DNA of 64,000 bases from Clostridiales bacterium (GCA_019423685.1 JAHZAY010000006.1:62001-126000), one strand, 5' to 3'. Numbered from the stretch's first letter, positions 33,438 through 44,721 are shown. The notes: a model not told the origin generated them from the letters alone. Program-made: numbers and translations.

Positions 33438-34484
33438 CTATTCTGCCCGCGTCTGGACAACGGCACCGGTGTAGTAGTGCTCGAGGATTTCCCGGTAGTC
33501 CATCCCCTGCCTTGCCAGGTAGTCCGCGCCGTATTGGCTCAGCCCCACTCCGTGGCCGTATCCGAGGGTCGTGAAGGTGAAGGAGCCATCCTCAGAGAGG
33601 GTGAAGTCGAAGTCACTGGAGCGCAGGCCGAGCAACTCCCGCAGCTCGATGCCGGTGAGGGTTTGGTCGCCTGCCCGCACCAGCGTCACATATCCCGAAC
33701 CGGAGCGCTCGAGGATGCTCAGCCAATCGGAAGGATCTTCGGAGAGGGTCGCAGAACAGCTTTCCAACAGGGAGCGCACTTCTTCTGAAGAAAAGGTGGT
33801 GCTCTCCTCATAGCCGGGAGCGTGGATGTCTCCCGCGCTCTCCACTGGAACAAGGTAGGACAGCGGGTTGCCCCAGACATTTTCGGCCGACTCGGTGCGT
33901 CCGGAGTTGATGGCGTGGTAGGCCGCCACGATCGGCTCACCGGAGGAATCTACCACGATTTCCTGCCAAACGGCCTCGGCGGCCTCCTTGACACGGCTCC
34001 AATATTCGGTAAAATTGTCGCCAAAGCGCTCCTTTGCCAGCTCTTCGGTCACATATCCCTGCCAATTGGAGGGATCGGCCGAGAAGTCATAGGGCTCGCC
34101 GCAGGAGCGCGCCTGTTTTTGACAGTAAAGGGCCCAGGTGTGTGCGCTGACGGCCTGCGCTTTTAAAGCTTCGGTGTGGAAGGTGGCGGGCATCTCCGAG
34201 CACAGTGCACCGATGACATACTCCTCCACCGGCACCTGTTCGATTTCACCGGTGGAGCGGTTGAGAATCAGGAAAGGTTCCCAGTCTGTTTGCTCCTGCT
34301 GGTTTAAAGGCTCGGGCTCAGCTTCGGTGTCCGATTGGCCTACGGTGATCTCCTCGACCGGGTGCATCTGTTGTGCGCGCTCCATTTCGGTTGGCTCATA
34401 CGGCTGGTTAGTGAACAGCAGCGGCAGCGCGATCAGGCACACTGCCAGCAGAACGATCATCAGAGCCATCACTTTCATGCGCAT
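33438..34484 (-). CDS. spoIID: Stage II sporulation protein D (lytic transglycosylase)
   Basis: 348 residues with an N-terminal membrane anchor (about residues 5-24, LMIVLLAVCLIALPLLF). The extracellular SpoIID/LytB domain contains VEEYVIGALCSEMPATFHTEALKAQAVSAHTW and the Glu in SEMP, the proposed catalytic residue. GYGHGVGLSQYGADYLA near the C-terminus is diagnostic. In endospore formers SpoIID cuts peptidoglycan during engulfment, so its presence argues that the host sporulates. The gene stands alone. Confidence 0.94.
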   Translation of the reverse strand: MRMKVMALMIVLLAVCLIALPLLFTNQPYEPTEMERAQQMHPVEEITVGQSDTEAEPEPLNQQEQTDWEPFLILNRSTGEIEQVPVEEYVIGALCSEMPATFHTEALKAQAVSAHTWALYCQKQARSCGEPYDFSADPSNWQGYVTEELAKERFGDNFTEYWSRVKEAAEAVWQEIVVDSSGEPIVAAYHAINSGRTESAENVWGNPLSYLVPVESAGDIHAPGYEESTTFSSEEVRSLLESCSATLSEDPSDWLSILERSGSGYVTLVRAGDQTLTGIELRELLGLRSSDFDFTLSEDGSFTFTTLGYGHGVGLSQYGADYLARQGMDYREILEHYYTGAVVQTRAE

Positions 34485-34591
34485 TTCCTCCTTTTTCTTT
34501 TTCTGCTAGACAATATATGTTTGTCCCGCGGTGATATGCCTGCAAAATGTCTTGGGAGGAAGGCTATACAAATGACGGCAAACATGGTAAA

Positions 34592-35461
34592 ATGAACGGA
34601 GCGGCTTGCACTAGGCCGCTGTATGTCCAGGATGATTTTGACAGAAAGAAGGTTTCTGATTTGAATTTTACAAAGCTTCTCTTTGCCATCGGGGCGGTGA
34701 TCTGCCTGCCACTGTATGGATTTTTGTGCATCACTGCACTGGACCCTCAGACCGGTTTTTTTGCCTCCGGGATGCTGTCCACCATCTTTTATGCAGCTTT
34801 GTTTGTGGTGCCGGTGCTGATGATCCTCTTTTCCCGCCTGCAAAAAAGGCACCTTGTCTTTTCGATCTCCAATTCCAGGGTGCTGTCGGTGCTTTCCTTT
34901 GCACTGGGCGGGGTCATGATTGCCGGCGGGGTGGCCGATGCGGTCACTGTAGCGGCGGCCTTGATGGGCTTATCCCAGGATGGCACCTCGATGGTAGTTT
35001 CGGTACTGGTGCTCTCTGCCCTGCAAATTGTGATGGCTTTAATCAGCGGCGGCGTTTTTCTGCGCCTTGGGGTCAGCTATATGCGGGAAAATATCTCCAA
35101 CCGCGGCTCGATGACCTTCATCTTCCCGGTCGTCTGGGCGCTGATTACCTGCGTGGAGATGTTCCGCGATTATCCGCAGATTGCCGGGATGCCGGAGCGC
35201 ACCCTGTATCTGCTGTGCCTTTTGGCGTTCACCCTCTTCCTGATGGGCCAGAGCAGAATCCTCAGCGATGTGGATGTCAAAAAGGGTGTGTATTGGACCA
35301 ATGCGTTTGGATTTTGTACAGCGCTGTTTGGACTGACCATGACCGTCGGAGAGATTGTCTCCTACTCGATGATGACGCTGCCTTTGTTCGACGCCATCTT
35401 GACCTTCGTGATGGCGCTGTATTGCCTGTCGTTCTCCTTTAATACCACAGCGCGCAGATAA
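34592..35461 (+). CDS. Integral membrane protein of unknown function
   Basis: About 289 residues with seven or eight hydrophobic segments (from about residue 30 on) and a polar N-terminal head (MNGAACTRPLYVQDDFDRKK). No family recognised. The start is uncertain. ATG 34592 overlaps the stop of a seven-codon frame (MTANMVK, 34572-34595) that has the better ribosome-binding site. A TTG near 34661 with GAAAGAAGG upstream would give MNFTKLLFAIG. It is followed by a strong terminator. Confidence 0.65.
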   Translation: MNGAACTRPLYVQDDFDRKKVSDLNFTKLLFAIGAVICLPLYGFLCITALDPQTGFFASGMLSTIFYAALFVVPVLMILFSRLQKRHLVFSISNSRVLSVLSFALGGVMIAGGVADAVTVAAALMGLSQDGTSMVVSVLVLSALQIVMALISGGVFLRLGVSYMRENISNRGSMTFIFPVVWALITCVEMFRDYPQIAGMPERTLYLLCLLAFTLFLMGQSRILSDVDVKKGVYWTNAFGFCTALFGLTMTVGEIVSYSMMTLPLFDAILTFVMALYCLSFSFNTTARR

Positions 35462-35470
35462 GTGCTTGCA

Positions 35471-35506
35471 GGAGGTTTGCCGAAGTGCTCGGCAAACCTC
35501 CTTTTT
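35471..35506 (+). terminator. Terminator after the membrane protein gene
   Basis: A perfect 13-base stem GGAGGTTTGCCGA / TCGGCAAACCTCC with a 5-base loop and five T. Confidence 0.92.
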
Positions 35507-35665
35507 GCTGCCCGCTGGTAACGATGCAAATCTGCGGGGGAGCAGCAGGAGAAAGAAAAGGTTGATTTTTTAGCTCAAATCATGTATCATAAGAAAAAAT
35601 GTATGAATAACCGCTCATATGTTGTGCAGGAAAACAATCTTGCCTTCCGGAAAGGAATCGGTGCC

Positions 35666-36016
35666 ATGACTGACCTCAATCGGGAACAAGCTTCCCACCA
35701 ACGGCAGTTGGAATATCTGAAAAACCGCATGCCAACCCAGCAGGAGATGGAGGCCACCGCAGAACTGTTCAAGGTGTTCGGCGATCCCACCAGGCTCAAA
35801 CTTTTAGCAGCCCTTTTGGGACAGGAGATGTGCGTTTGTGATCTGAGCGATCTGCTGGGCATCTCGCAGTCGGCCGTCTCCCACCAGTTGCGCCTGCTGC
35901 GCACCAGCCGCCTGGTCAAAAACCGCAGGGAGGGCAAGTCGATCTTTTACTCGCTCGACGACGATCATGTTGCCACCATCCTTGCACAGGGAATGGAACA
36001 CATCCGTCACCAATAA
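35666..36016 (+). CDS. ArsR/SmtB-family transcriptional regulator
   Basis: 116 residues from the ATG at 35666 (MTDLNREQASHQRQ). The winged helix-turn-helix is typical: FKVFGDPTRLKLLAALLGQEMCVCDLSDLLGISQSAVSHQLRLL. The CVCDL pair in the recognition-helix region matches the metal-sensing alpha-3 site of CadC/CzrA/ArsR relatives, so metal- or arsenite-responsive derepression is likely. No metal efflux pump or arsenic gene is adjacent, so the targets are elsewhere or only autoregulation occurs. Confidence 0.9.
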   Translation: MTDLNREQASHQRQLEYLKNRMPTQQEMEATAELFKVFGDPTRLKLLAALLGQEMCVCDLSDLLGISQSAVSHQLRLLRTSRLVKNRREGKSIFYSLDDDHVATILAQGMEHIRHQ

Positions 36017-36025
36017 CCGCTCGCA

Positions 36026-36063
36026 AAAAGCCGCTCTGTCCTACAGACAGGGCGGCTTTTTTT
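36026..36063 (+). terminator. Terminator of the arsR gene
   Basis: AAAAGCCGCTCTGTC (36026-36040) pairs with GACAGGGCGGCTTTT (36046 on), followed by seven T. Confidence 0.9.
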
Positions 36064-36115
36064 CGTTGTATGAATGGGAGTATTGGGCGCATCATATACT
36101 AAGGAGAAGAAAATT

Positions 36116-36193
36116 ATGAACTTTTCGAAAAGATTTTCCTTTGGGGAATTGAACAACGCGCTGCAATATGGTAGGGTTATATCCATGAAATGA
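36116..36193 (+). CDS. Possible 25-residue peptide upstream of the flippase gene
   Basis: ATG 36116 with a near-perfect AAGGAG 9 bases upstream opens a 25-codon frame (MNFSKRFSFGELNNALQYGR and then VISMK) ending at 36193, 25 bases before the flippase start. It is basic and could form an amphipathic helix. Such a strong ribosome-binding site is unlikely to be fortuitous, but conservation is untested. It may be a leader peptide or a small membrane-associated protein. Confidence 0.4.
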   Translation: MNFSKRFSFGELNNALQYGRVISMK

Positions 36194-36217
36194 CAGCAGG
36201 GGACAAGGCAGAAGAAA

Positions 36218-37972
36218 GTGGGTGGACAGTTGAGAAAGACAGACCAAAAACAGGGATTTGTGCGGGGAGCCATGATTTTGATGATCGGAACGGTCACGGT
36301 CAAGGTGGTCAGCATGCTCTTTAAAATTCCGATCAGCAACATGCTCGGCGGCACCGGGTATTCCTATTTTACCAACGCCTATGAGATTTTTAACCTGATC
36401 TCCACCATCGCCACCGCCGGTTTTCCTGTCGCCATCTCCAAGCTTGTTTCGGAGAACAGCGTCCTGGGGCGGTACCGCGACAGCCGCAAGATTTTCCGTA
36501 TTTCGCGCCTGTTTTTCCTGCTGACCGGTTTTTTGTGCATGGTGGTGATGATTCTGGGGGCGGGCACCTTTGCCGCGCTGATCCCAAATCCCGGAGCAAA
36601 GCTTTCGATCATCTGCCTTGCCCCGGCTGTGCTCACCTGCTGCCTGATGTCGGCCTACCGCGGTTACTATCAGGGCATGCAGAATATGTATCCGACCTCC
36701 ATCTCCCAGATTGTGGAGGCGGTCACCAAGATGATTTTCGGACTGGGACTCAGCGGCGCTGTGCTGTACTTTACCCAGAAAGAATATGTCAGCTTTCAGA
36801 CGGTGCTGGGACAGCACTATGAGAGTGCGGCGCAGGCGCAGGCCGTCATCGCGCAGCTTGCCAGCGGTGCTGCCGTATTGGGAGTGAGCCTCTCGACGGC
36901 GGCGGGACTTTTGTATCTGGTGGTGCGTTGGCGCATCAAAGGTGACGGGGTGCCCGATGCAGTGGTCAAGGCAGCCCCGCCTCCCGAGCGCTCCGCAAAG
37001 CTGCTCAAGACCATCATCGTGATTGCGGTGCCGGTTTGTTTGGGTTCACTGGCGGCCAATTTTTCTGGATTTATCGACATGATGACCGTCACGGGCAGGC
37101 TGTCTCAGGCCATGCAGAGCGATCCGCAGACGCTGCTCAGCTGCTATGGGGCCAATATCCCCGAGGCCGAGATCCTCAACAACACCGTCCACAACTACCT
37201 CTATGGGGCCTACAGCGGCAAGGCGGTGGTGATCTCCAACCTGGTCACTGCGCTGACAGCCGGACTTGCAGTGAGCGCTCTGCCGGTGGTGGCCGAAAGC
37301 TACGCAAGAGGCGATCGGGAAAAGACCCAGCGCAGCGTGCAGATGGTGCTGCGCATCACAGCCATCTGCTGCATTCCGGCGGGATTGGGCATCAGCGCGC
37401 TCTCGCAGGAGATCTGCCAGCTGTTTTTCGGCTACTCCAGCGAAGTTGCCATCGGTGCGCCGCTGCTGAGGGTATTGGCGGTTGCTTCCATTTTTATTGC
37501 ACTCACCGCAGCCATCAACAGCCTGTTGCAGGCGGTAGGACAGGTGAGCTTGCCGGTCAAGCTGATTGTCATCGGCAGCCTTGTCAAAATTGTGATGAAC
37601 TACGTTTTGGTGGGAATCCCCCAGATCAACATCCAGGCGGCGCCCTGGTCCACCTTGTGCTGCTACCTGCTGATTACCGTTTTGAGCCTGATTTCCCTGC
37701 GCCACAGCGTGGGAGAATTGGGAGCAGTGTCGGTCTTTTTAAAGCCCGGTTTTGCGGGCGTGCTGTGTGCGGTGTTCGCACGCCTGAGCCAGAACCTTCT
37801 CTCTACTGTCACGGCGTCCCGCCTTTCGGTGCTGCTGTCGGTGGCAGTGGGGGCGGCAGTCTATCTTGCCGTGCTCATTTTGCTGCGGGCCTTCCAGAAA
37901 GAGGACATTCTGATGCTGCCCAAGGGGGAAAAAATAGCAAAGATACTTGAAAAGTATTCGCTTTTAGGGTAA
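36218..37972 (+). CDS. SpoVB/YtgP-like MOP-superfamily flippase
   Basis: 584 residues with about fourteen hydrophobic segments. It belongs to the MATE/MVF/polysaccharide-export group, as shown by the early VSMLFKIPISNMLGGTGYSYF and the SAYRGYYQGMQNMYPTSISQIVEA motif. The latter is typical of Firmicute SpoVB/YtgP/MurJ-like lipid II or undecaprenyl-linked glycan flippases. It starts at GTG 36218 (GAAAG-rich upstream). In spore formers SpoVB acts in cortex peptidoglycan assembly. Whether this copy acts in vegetative or sporulating cells cannot be read from the sequence. Confidence 0.9.
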   Translation: MGGQLRKTDQKQGFVRGAMILMIGTVTVKVVSMLFKIPISNMLGGTGYSYFTNAYEIFNLISTIATAGFPVAISKLVSENSVLGRYRDSRKIFRISRLFFLLTGFLCMVVMILGAGTFAALIPNPGAKLSIICLAPAVLTCCLMSAYRGYYQGMQNMYPTSISQIVEAVTKMIFGLGLSGAVLYFTQKEYVSFQTVLGQHYESAAQAQAVIAQLASGAAVLGVSLSTAAGLLYLVVRWRIKGDGVPDAVVKAAPPPERSAKLLKTIIVIAVPVCLGSLAANFSGFIDMMTVTGRLSQAMQSDPQTLLSCYGANIPEAEILNNTVHNYLYGAYSGKAVVISNLVTALTAGLAVSALPVVAESYARGDREKTQRSVQMVLRITAICCIPAGLGISALSQEICQLFFGYSSEVAIGAPLLRVLAVASIFIALTAAINSLLQAVGQVSLPVKLIVIGSLVKIVMNYVLVGIPQINIQAAPWSTLCCYLLITVLSLISLRHSVGELGAVSVFLKPGFAGVLCAVFARLSQNLLSTVTASRLSVLLSVAVGAAVYLAVLILLRAFQKEDILMLPKGEKIAKILEKYSLLG

Positions 37973-38030
37973 TATATATAAAGTTGCATGAAACACCGAA
38001 GGCCACAGGCGGTATCCAAAGCATGGGAGT

Positions 38031-38849
38031 GTGATATTTGTGGGCGTTACCTATCCAAAGAAAGAAAAGTACGGCATCCAGGACCTGTTGCAGATCATGC
38101 AGATTCTGCGCGGAGAAAACGGGTGCCCATGGGACAAGGAACAGACGCACAAGTCGATGCGCAGGGATATGCTGGAGGAAGCGTACGAGGTGTGCGAGGC
38201 AATTGATCTTGAGGACCGCGAACTGCTCAAGGAAGAGTTGGGAGATGTGCTGCTGCAGGTGGTGCATCATGCCCGCATCGAGCAGGAGCAGGGGAACTTC
38301 GATTTCGAGGATGTCTGCGACGGCATCTGCCGCAAATTGATGGTTCGGCACCCACACGTCTTTTCGGACGTGCAGGTCAGCGGTACCGAGGAAGTTCTCA
38401 ATAACTGGGACAAGATCAAGCAGCAGACCAAGGGGCAGACCACCGGCAGCGAGACACTGACCAGTGTACCAAAGACTTTCCCGGCGCTCATGCGCGCACA
38501 GAAGGTGCAGAAACGCGCCGGCAAACTGGGATTCAATTACCCGGACATTTACTGGGCGATGGATGACCTGAACAGCGAACTGGACGAACTGCAGGAGGCA
38601 GTGGAGGAAGAAAATCCGCAAAGCTGCTTTGAAGAGCTGGGAGATGTCCTGTTCTCTGTGGTGAATGTGGCGCGCTTTTTAAAGGTAGATGCGGAGGAGA
38701 GCTTGAACGCTTCGACGCAAAAATTTATCAACCGCGTGCAAAAGGTGGAGCAGCTGGCGGCCGAGCACAACCTTGACCTGAAGGAAGCCACCATTCAGGA
38801 ATTGGACGAGCTGTGGAAACAAGCCAAGGAGACGTGCGAAGAAGAGTAA
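38031..38849 (+). CDS. mazG: Nucleoside triphosphate pyrophosphohydrolase MazG
   Basis: 272 residues with two tandem MazG domains. The first has CPWDKEQTHKSMRRDMLEEAYEVCEAI and ELLKEELGDVLLQVVHHA. The second has NSELDELQEAVEEE and CFEELGDVLFSVVNVARF. The EExxE and ExxD metal sites are intact in both. It hydrolyses non-canonical NTPs, and possibly tunes (p)ppGpp. The GTG at 38031 is the farthest plausible start; GTG 38040 is an alternative. It heads a run of same-strand housekeeping genes (hup, rqcP). Confidence 0.93.
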   Translation: MIFVGVTYPKKEKYGIQDLLQIMQILRGENGCPWDKEQTHKSMRRDMLEEAYEVCEAIDLEDRELLKEELGDVLLQVVHHARIEQEQGNFDFEDVCDGICRKLMVRHPHVFSDVQVSGTEEVLNNWDKIKQQTKGQTTGSETLTSVPKTFPALMRAQKVQKRAGKLGFNYPDIYWAMDDLNSELDELQEAVEEENPQSCFEELGDVLFSVVNVARFLKVDAEESLNASTQKFINRVQKVEQLAAEHNLDLKEATIQELDELWKQAKETCEEE

Positions 38850-38903
38850 GACACACGATGCCGTACAACAAGAAAAAGATCACTTAAATGGAGGATAATC
38901 AAT

Positions 38904-39179
38904 ATGACGAAAGCAGAACTGATCAATGCTGTTGCGCAGAAAACCGAACTTTCCAAAAAGGACAGCGAGAAAGCTGTCACTGCGGTGCTGGACGCCATCG
39001 CGGAGACCCTGGCTGCTGGCGAAAAGGTAGCGCTGGTAGGATTTGGCACCTTTGAGGTCAAGGAGCGCGCTGCCAGAGAGGGCATCAACCCACGCACCAA
39101 AGAGAAGATTGAGATTCCATCTTCCAAGCTGCCTTCCTTCAAAGCGGGCAAGGCGCTCAAGGAGATTGTTTCCAAGTAA
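38904..39179 (+). CDS. hup: DNA-binding protein HU
   Basis: 91 residues beginning MTKAELINAVAQKTELSKKD, with the DNA-binding arm FGTFEVKERAAREGINPRTKE and the C-terminal KAGKALKEIV. This is a standard HU/HBsu. It bends and compacts DNA. A good GGAGG ribosome-binding site lies upstream and a terminator follows. Confidence 0.97.
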   Translation: MTKAELINAVAQKTELSKKDSEKAVTAVLDAIAETLAAGEKVALVGFGTFEVKERAAREGINPRTKEKIEIPSSKLPSFKAGKALKEIVSK

Positions 39180-39199
39180 GGAAGTTTTAAAAAAGGCGC

Positions 39200-39233
39200 A
39201 GCAGCTCCGGGCAAAAACCGGGGCTGCTCTTTT
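39200..39233 (+). terminator. Terminator after hup
   Basis: AGCAGCTCCGG (39200-39210) pairs with CCGGGGCTGCT (39218-39228), with one mismatch, then CTTTTA. It may be partly leaky toward rqcP. Confidence 0.65.
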
Positions 39234-39274
39234 ATCCGCACAAGTTTTTCCTGCCAGAAGAAAGGAAGAGTGCT

Positions 39275-39517
39275 ATGAGACTGGACAAATATCTGAAGAT
39301 TACCCGTCTGATTAAGCGCAGAACGGTTGCGAATGAGGCGTGTGACGGGGGAAGAATCCTGGTCAACGGAAAGGTGGCGCGGGCCTCCTATGCCATCAAG
39401 GAGGGCGACGTCATCGAAATCCAGATGGGCAACAAACCGCTGAAGGTGAAGGTGCTTTCGGTCAGCGAATATGCCACCAAGGAAAGCGCCGCACAGATGT
39501 ATCGAGTAGAGGAATAA
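39275..39517 (+). CDS. rqcP: S4-domain ribosome-associated quality control protein RqcP
   Basis: 80 residues, essentially one S4 RNA-binding domain (MRLDKYLKITRLIKRRTVANEACDGGRILVNGKVA), as in Bacillus YabO/RqcP. RqcP helps RqcH add poly-alanine tails to nascent chains on stalled 50S subunits. In Firmicutes it often follows mazG and hup, as here. It starts with a GAAAGGAAG ribosome-binding site. Confidence 0.92.
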   Translation: MRLDKYLKITRLIKRRTVANEACDGGRILVNGKVARASYAIKEGDVIEIQMGNKPLKVKVLSVSEYATKESAAQMYRVEE

Positions 39518-39541
39518 CCTAGCTGCACGATATCCACCCGG

Positions 39542-39578
39542 TGTCGGGAAAAGGGGAGTTTTCCCCCTTTTCCCGACA
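39542..39578. other. Perfect hairpin between rqcP and uvrB
   Basis: A 15-base perfect inverted repeat TGTCGGGAAAAGGGG / CCCCTTTTCCCGACA with a 7-base loop. There is no T-run on either side, so it is not a canonical terminator. It may act on mRNA or DNA level. Confidence 0.6.
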
Positions 39579-39695
39579 AGCTGGGGGAAAACACAACTTT
39601 GCCCGAGAGGGCAAAAAAATTTGACTTCCCGTTTGCGTAGTGCTAAAATCAGAAAAGAAAATTCACCAGTATGCCCCAAAAAAGGAGGAAACAGG

Positions 39696-41738
<2,043 letters not shown>

Positions 41739-41821
41739 GGGCTGGGAAGAAATGGAAGGAGACGTCCGTCTGCCGTTTGGGCAAGCTATAGAATAGAAAG
41801 ATCAGTAAAAAGGAGAACGCT

Positions 41822-44647
41822 ATGAACGATAAAATTGTGATTCACGGCGCCAGGGAGCACAATCTCAAAAATATCGACCTGGAAATTCCGCGGGATAAAC
41901 TCATTGTTTTTACCGGCCTCTCCGGTTCGGGCAAGTCGTCGCTTGCCTTCGATACCATCTACGCCGATGGCCAGCGCCGCTATATGGAGAGCCTTTCCTC
42001 CTATGCGCGGCAGTTTTTGGGGATGATGGAGAAGCCGGATGTCGACGAGATCAGCGGCCTGTCTCCGGCCATCTCGATCGACCAAAAGACAACCTCCAAA
42101 AACCCCCGCTCCACCGTGGGCACCGTCACCGAAATCTATGACTACCTGCGCTTGCTCTATGCGCGCATCGGCATCCCGCACTGCCCCATCTGCGGCAGAG
42201 AGATCCGTCAGCAGACGGTGGACCAGATGGTGGACAAGATTCTCGAGCTGCCTGAGCGTACCAAAATCCAGATTTTGGCGCCGATTGTCCGCGGAAAGAA
42301 GGGCACGCAGCAGAAAGAATTTGAGCGCGCCCGCAAATCCGGCTTTGTCCGCGTGCGGGTGGACGGCAACCTGTATGACCTGAGCGAGGACATCTCGCTG
42401 GAAAAGAACAAAAAGCACAACGTCGAGATTGTGGTGGACCGTCTGGTGGTCCGCCCGGACATCCATTCCCGCCTGACCGATTCGCTGGAGACGGCCATCG
42501 GTTTGACCGGCGGACTGGTGCTGGTCGACGTAGTGGATGGGGAAGAGATGCTGTTTTCCCAGAACTACGCCTGCCCGGAACACAACATCAGCATCGAGGA
42601 GCTCAATCCCCGGATGTTCTCCTTTAACAACCCGTTTGGCGCCTGCGAAAAGTGCACCGGCCTTGGCACCTTTATGAGCATCGACCCGGACCTTGTCATC
42701 CCGGATAAGACCAAGTCTATCCGCGAAGGGGCCATCCGTGCCAGCGGCTGGTACTATGTCGAGGGTGGACTGCCCAGCATGTACTATAAGAGCCTTGCAG
42801 ACCACTATCACTTCTCGATCGACACCCCCATCAAGGACCTGCCCAAAGAGATTGTGGACATCCTGCTGTACGGCAGCAAGGGCGAGAAGATCAAGATGGT
42901 GCGCGACACCGAGGACGTCAAATCCACCTACTACACCGAGTTTGAGGGGGTTGCCAACAACCTTGAGCGGCGCTTTCGGGAGACTTCCTCCAACTGGATG
43001 CGCGAGGAGATCACCACCTGGATGAACTCGGTGGAGTGCCCGCAGTGCCACGGCGACCGCCTGAAAAAGGAGAGTTTGGCGGTGCTGGTGGGCGGTCTGA
43101 ACATCAGCCAGCTCTGCAAGCTGTCGGTGACGGCGATGCTCGACTTTTTTGACAACCTCCAGCTCACCGAGAAGGAGCAGCAGATCTCCCACCTCATCAT
43201 CAAGGAGATCCGTTCCCGGTTGGAGTTTTTGCGCAACGTCGGTTTGGAGTACCTCACCCTTTCCCGCGCGTCGGCCACCCTCTCGGGCGGTGAAAGCCAG
43301 CGCATCCGTCTGGCCACCCAGATCGGTTCTTCGCTGATGGGCGTGCTGTATATTCTGGATGAGCCGAGCATCGGCCTGCACCAGCGGGACAACGACAAGC
43401 TCATCGCCACCCTGCGCCACCTGCGGGATCTGGGCAATACGGTCATCGTGGTGGAGCACGATGAGGACACCATGTATGCCGCAGACTACATCGTCGACAT
43501 CGGCCCGGGAGCGGGCGTGCACGGCGGAGAGGTGGTCTGTGCAGGACCGGTGGAGACCATCAAAGCCTGCGACCGGTCGATCACCGGCCAGTACCTGAGC
43601 GGGAAGAAGAAGATCCCCATTCCGCAAACCCGCCGTCCCGGCAACGGCAAGGTCATCACCATCAAAGGAGCTGCCCAGAACAACCTGAAAAACATCGACG
43701 TCTCCATCCCGCTGGGGACCTTCACCGCCGTCACCGGAGTCTCGGGGTCGGGCAAGTCGTCGCTGATCAACGAGATTCTCTATAAGGGCCTTGCGGCCAA
43801 GCTCAATCTTGCCAAGACCCGTCCCGGCAAGCACAAAGAGATCGAGGGCATTGAGGCGCTGGACAAGGTCATCGAGATCAGCCAGAGCCCCATCGGGCGG
43901 ACTCCGCGCTCCAACCCCGCCACCTACACCGGCGTATTCACCGATATCCGCCAGCTTTTTGCACAGACCTCCGAGGCCAAGGCGCGCGGTTATGACAGCG
44001 GGAGATTTTCCTTTAACGTCAAGGGCGGCCGCTGTGAAGCCTGTGAGGGCGACGGCATCCTGCAGATCGAGATGCACTTTTTACCGGACATCTATGTCCC
44101 CTGCGAGGTCTGCAAGGGCAAGCGGTATAACCGCGAGACGCTGGAGGTAAAATATAAGGACAAGAACATCAGCGATGTGCTGGAGATGACCGCCGAGGAG
44201 GCGCTGGTCTTTTTTGAAAATCTGCCGCGCATTGCCCGCAAGATCAAGACGCTGTGCGATGTGGGGTTGGGCTATGTCAAGCTCGGTCAGCCGGCCACAA
44301 CTCTCTCGGGCGGCGAAGCACAGAGGGTCAAACTTGCCACCGAGCTGTCCAAAAAGGCCACCGGCAAGACCATCTATATCCTCGATGAGCCCACCACCGG
44401 CCTGCACGCAGCGGATGTGCACAAGCTGATCGAGGTGTTGCAGACGCTGGTGGATGCCGGCAACACCGTCGTCGTCATCGAACACAATCTCGACGTCATC
44501 AAGACTGCCGACTACATCATCGACCTCGGCCCTGAGGGCGGCGACCGCGGCGGACAGATTGTCGCCACCGGCACTCCGGAACAGGTGGCGCAGTGCGAGG
44601 GCTCCTATACCGGGCAGTACCTCAAAAAGGTGCTGCAAAGGCGCTGA
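41822..44647 (+). CDS. uvrA: Excinuclease ABC subunit A
   Basis: 941 residues, normal length. It has two ABC ATPase halves with Walker A GLSGSGKSS (near 32) and GVSGSGKSS (near 640). ABC signature sequences are LSGGESQRIRLATQIG and LSGGEAQRVKLATEL. Zinc modules are CPICGREI, CEKC, CPQCHGD and CEACEGDG-CEVCKGK. It recognises distorted DNA and loads UvrB. It lies 83 bases after uvrB on the same strand, probably the same operon. Confidence 0.97.
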   Translation: MNDKIVIHGAREHNLKNIDLEIPRDKLIVFTGLSGSGKSSLAFDTIYADGQRRYMESLSSYARQFLGMMEKPDVDEISGLSPAISIDQKTTSKNPRSTVGTVTEIYDYLRLLYARIGIPHCPICGREIRQQTVDQMVDKILELPERTKIQILAPIVRGKKGTQQKEFERARKSGFVRVRVDGNLYDLSEDISLEKNKKHNVEIVVDRLVVRPDIHSRLTDSLETAIGLTGGLVLVDVVDGEEMLFSQNYACPEHNISIEELNPRMFSFNNPFGACEKCTGLGTFMSIDPDLVIPDKTKSIREGAIRASGWYYVEGGLPSMYYKSLADHYHFSIDTPIKDLPKEIVDILLYGSKGEKIKMVRDTEDVKSTYYTEFEGVANNLERRFRETSSNWMREEITTWMNSVECPQCHGDRLKKESLAVLVGGLNISQLCKLSVTAMLDFFDNLQLTEKEQQISHLIIKEIRSRLEFLRNVGLEYLTLSRASATLSGGESQRIRLATQIGSSLMGVLYILDEPSIGLHQRDNDKLIATLRHLRDLGNTVIVVEHDEDTMYAADYIVDIGPGAGVHGGEVVCAGPVETIKACDRSITGQYLSGKKKIPIPQTRRPGNGKVITIKGAAQNNLKNIDVSIPLGTFTAVTGVSGSGKSSLINEILYKGLAAKLNLAKTRPGKHKEIEGIEALDKVIEISQSPIGRTPRSNPATYTGVFTDIRQLFAQTSEAKARGYDSGRFSFNVKGGRCEACEGDGILQIEMHFLPDIYVPCEVCKGKRYNRETLEVKYKDKNISDVLEMTAEEALVFFENLPRIARKIKTLCDVGLGYVKLGQPATTLSGGEAQRVKLATELSKKATGKTIYILDEPTTGLHAADVHKLIEVLQTLVDAGNTVVVIEHNLDVIKTADYIIDLGPEGGDRGGQIVATGTPEQVAQCEGSYTGQYLKKVLQRR

Positions 44648-44721
44648 GCAGCAAGAGAGGCTTCCAACGCTTTGACGGGAAATGGGTTGGCAAATGTTGC
44701 GGGATTTGTCGGTTTTGTCCC

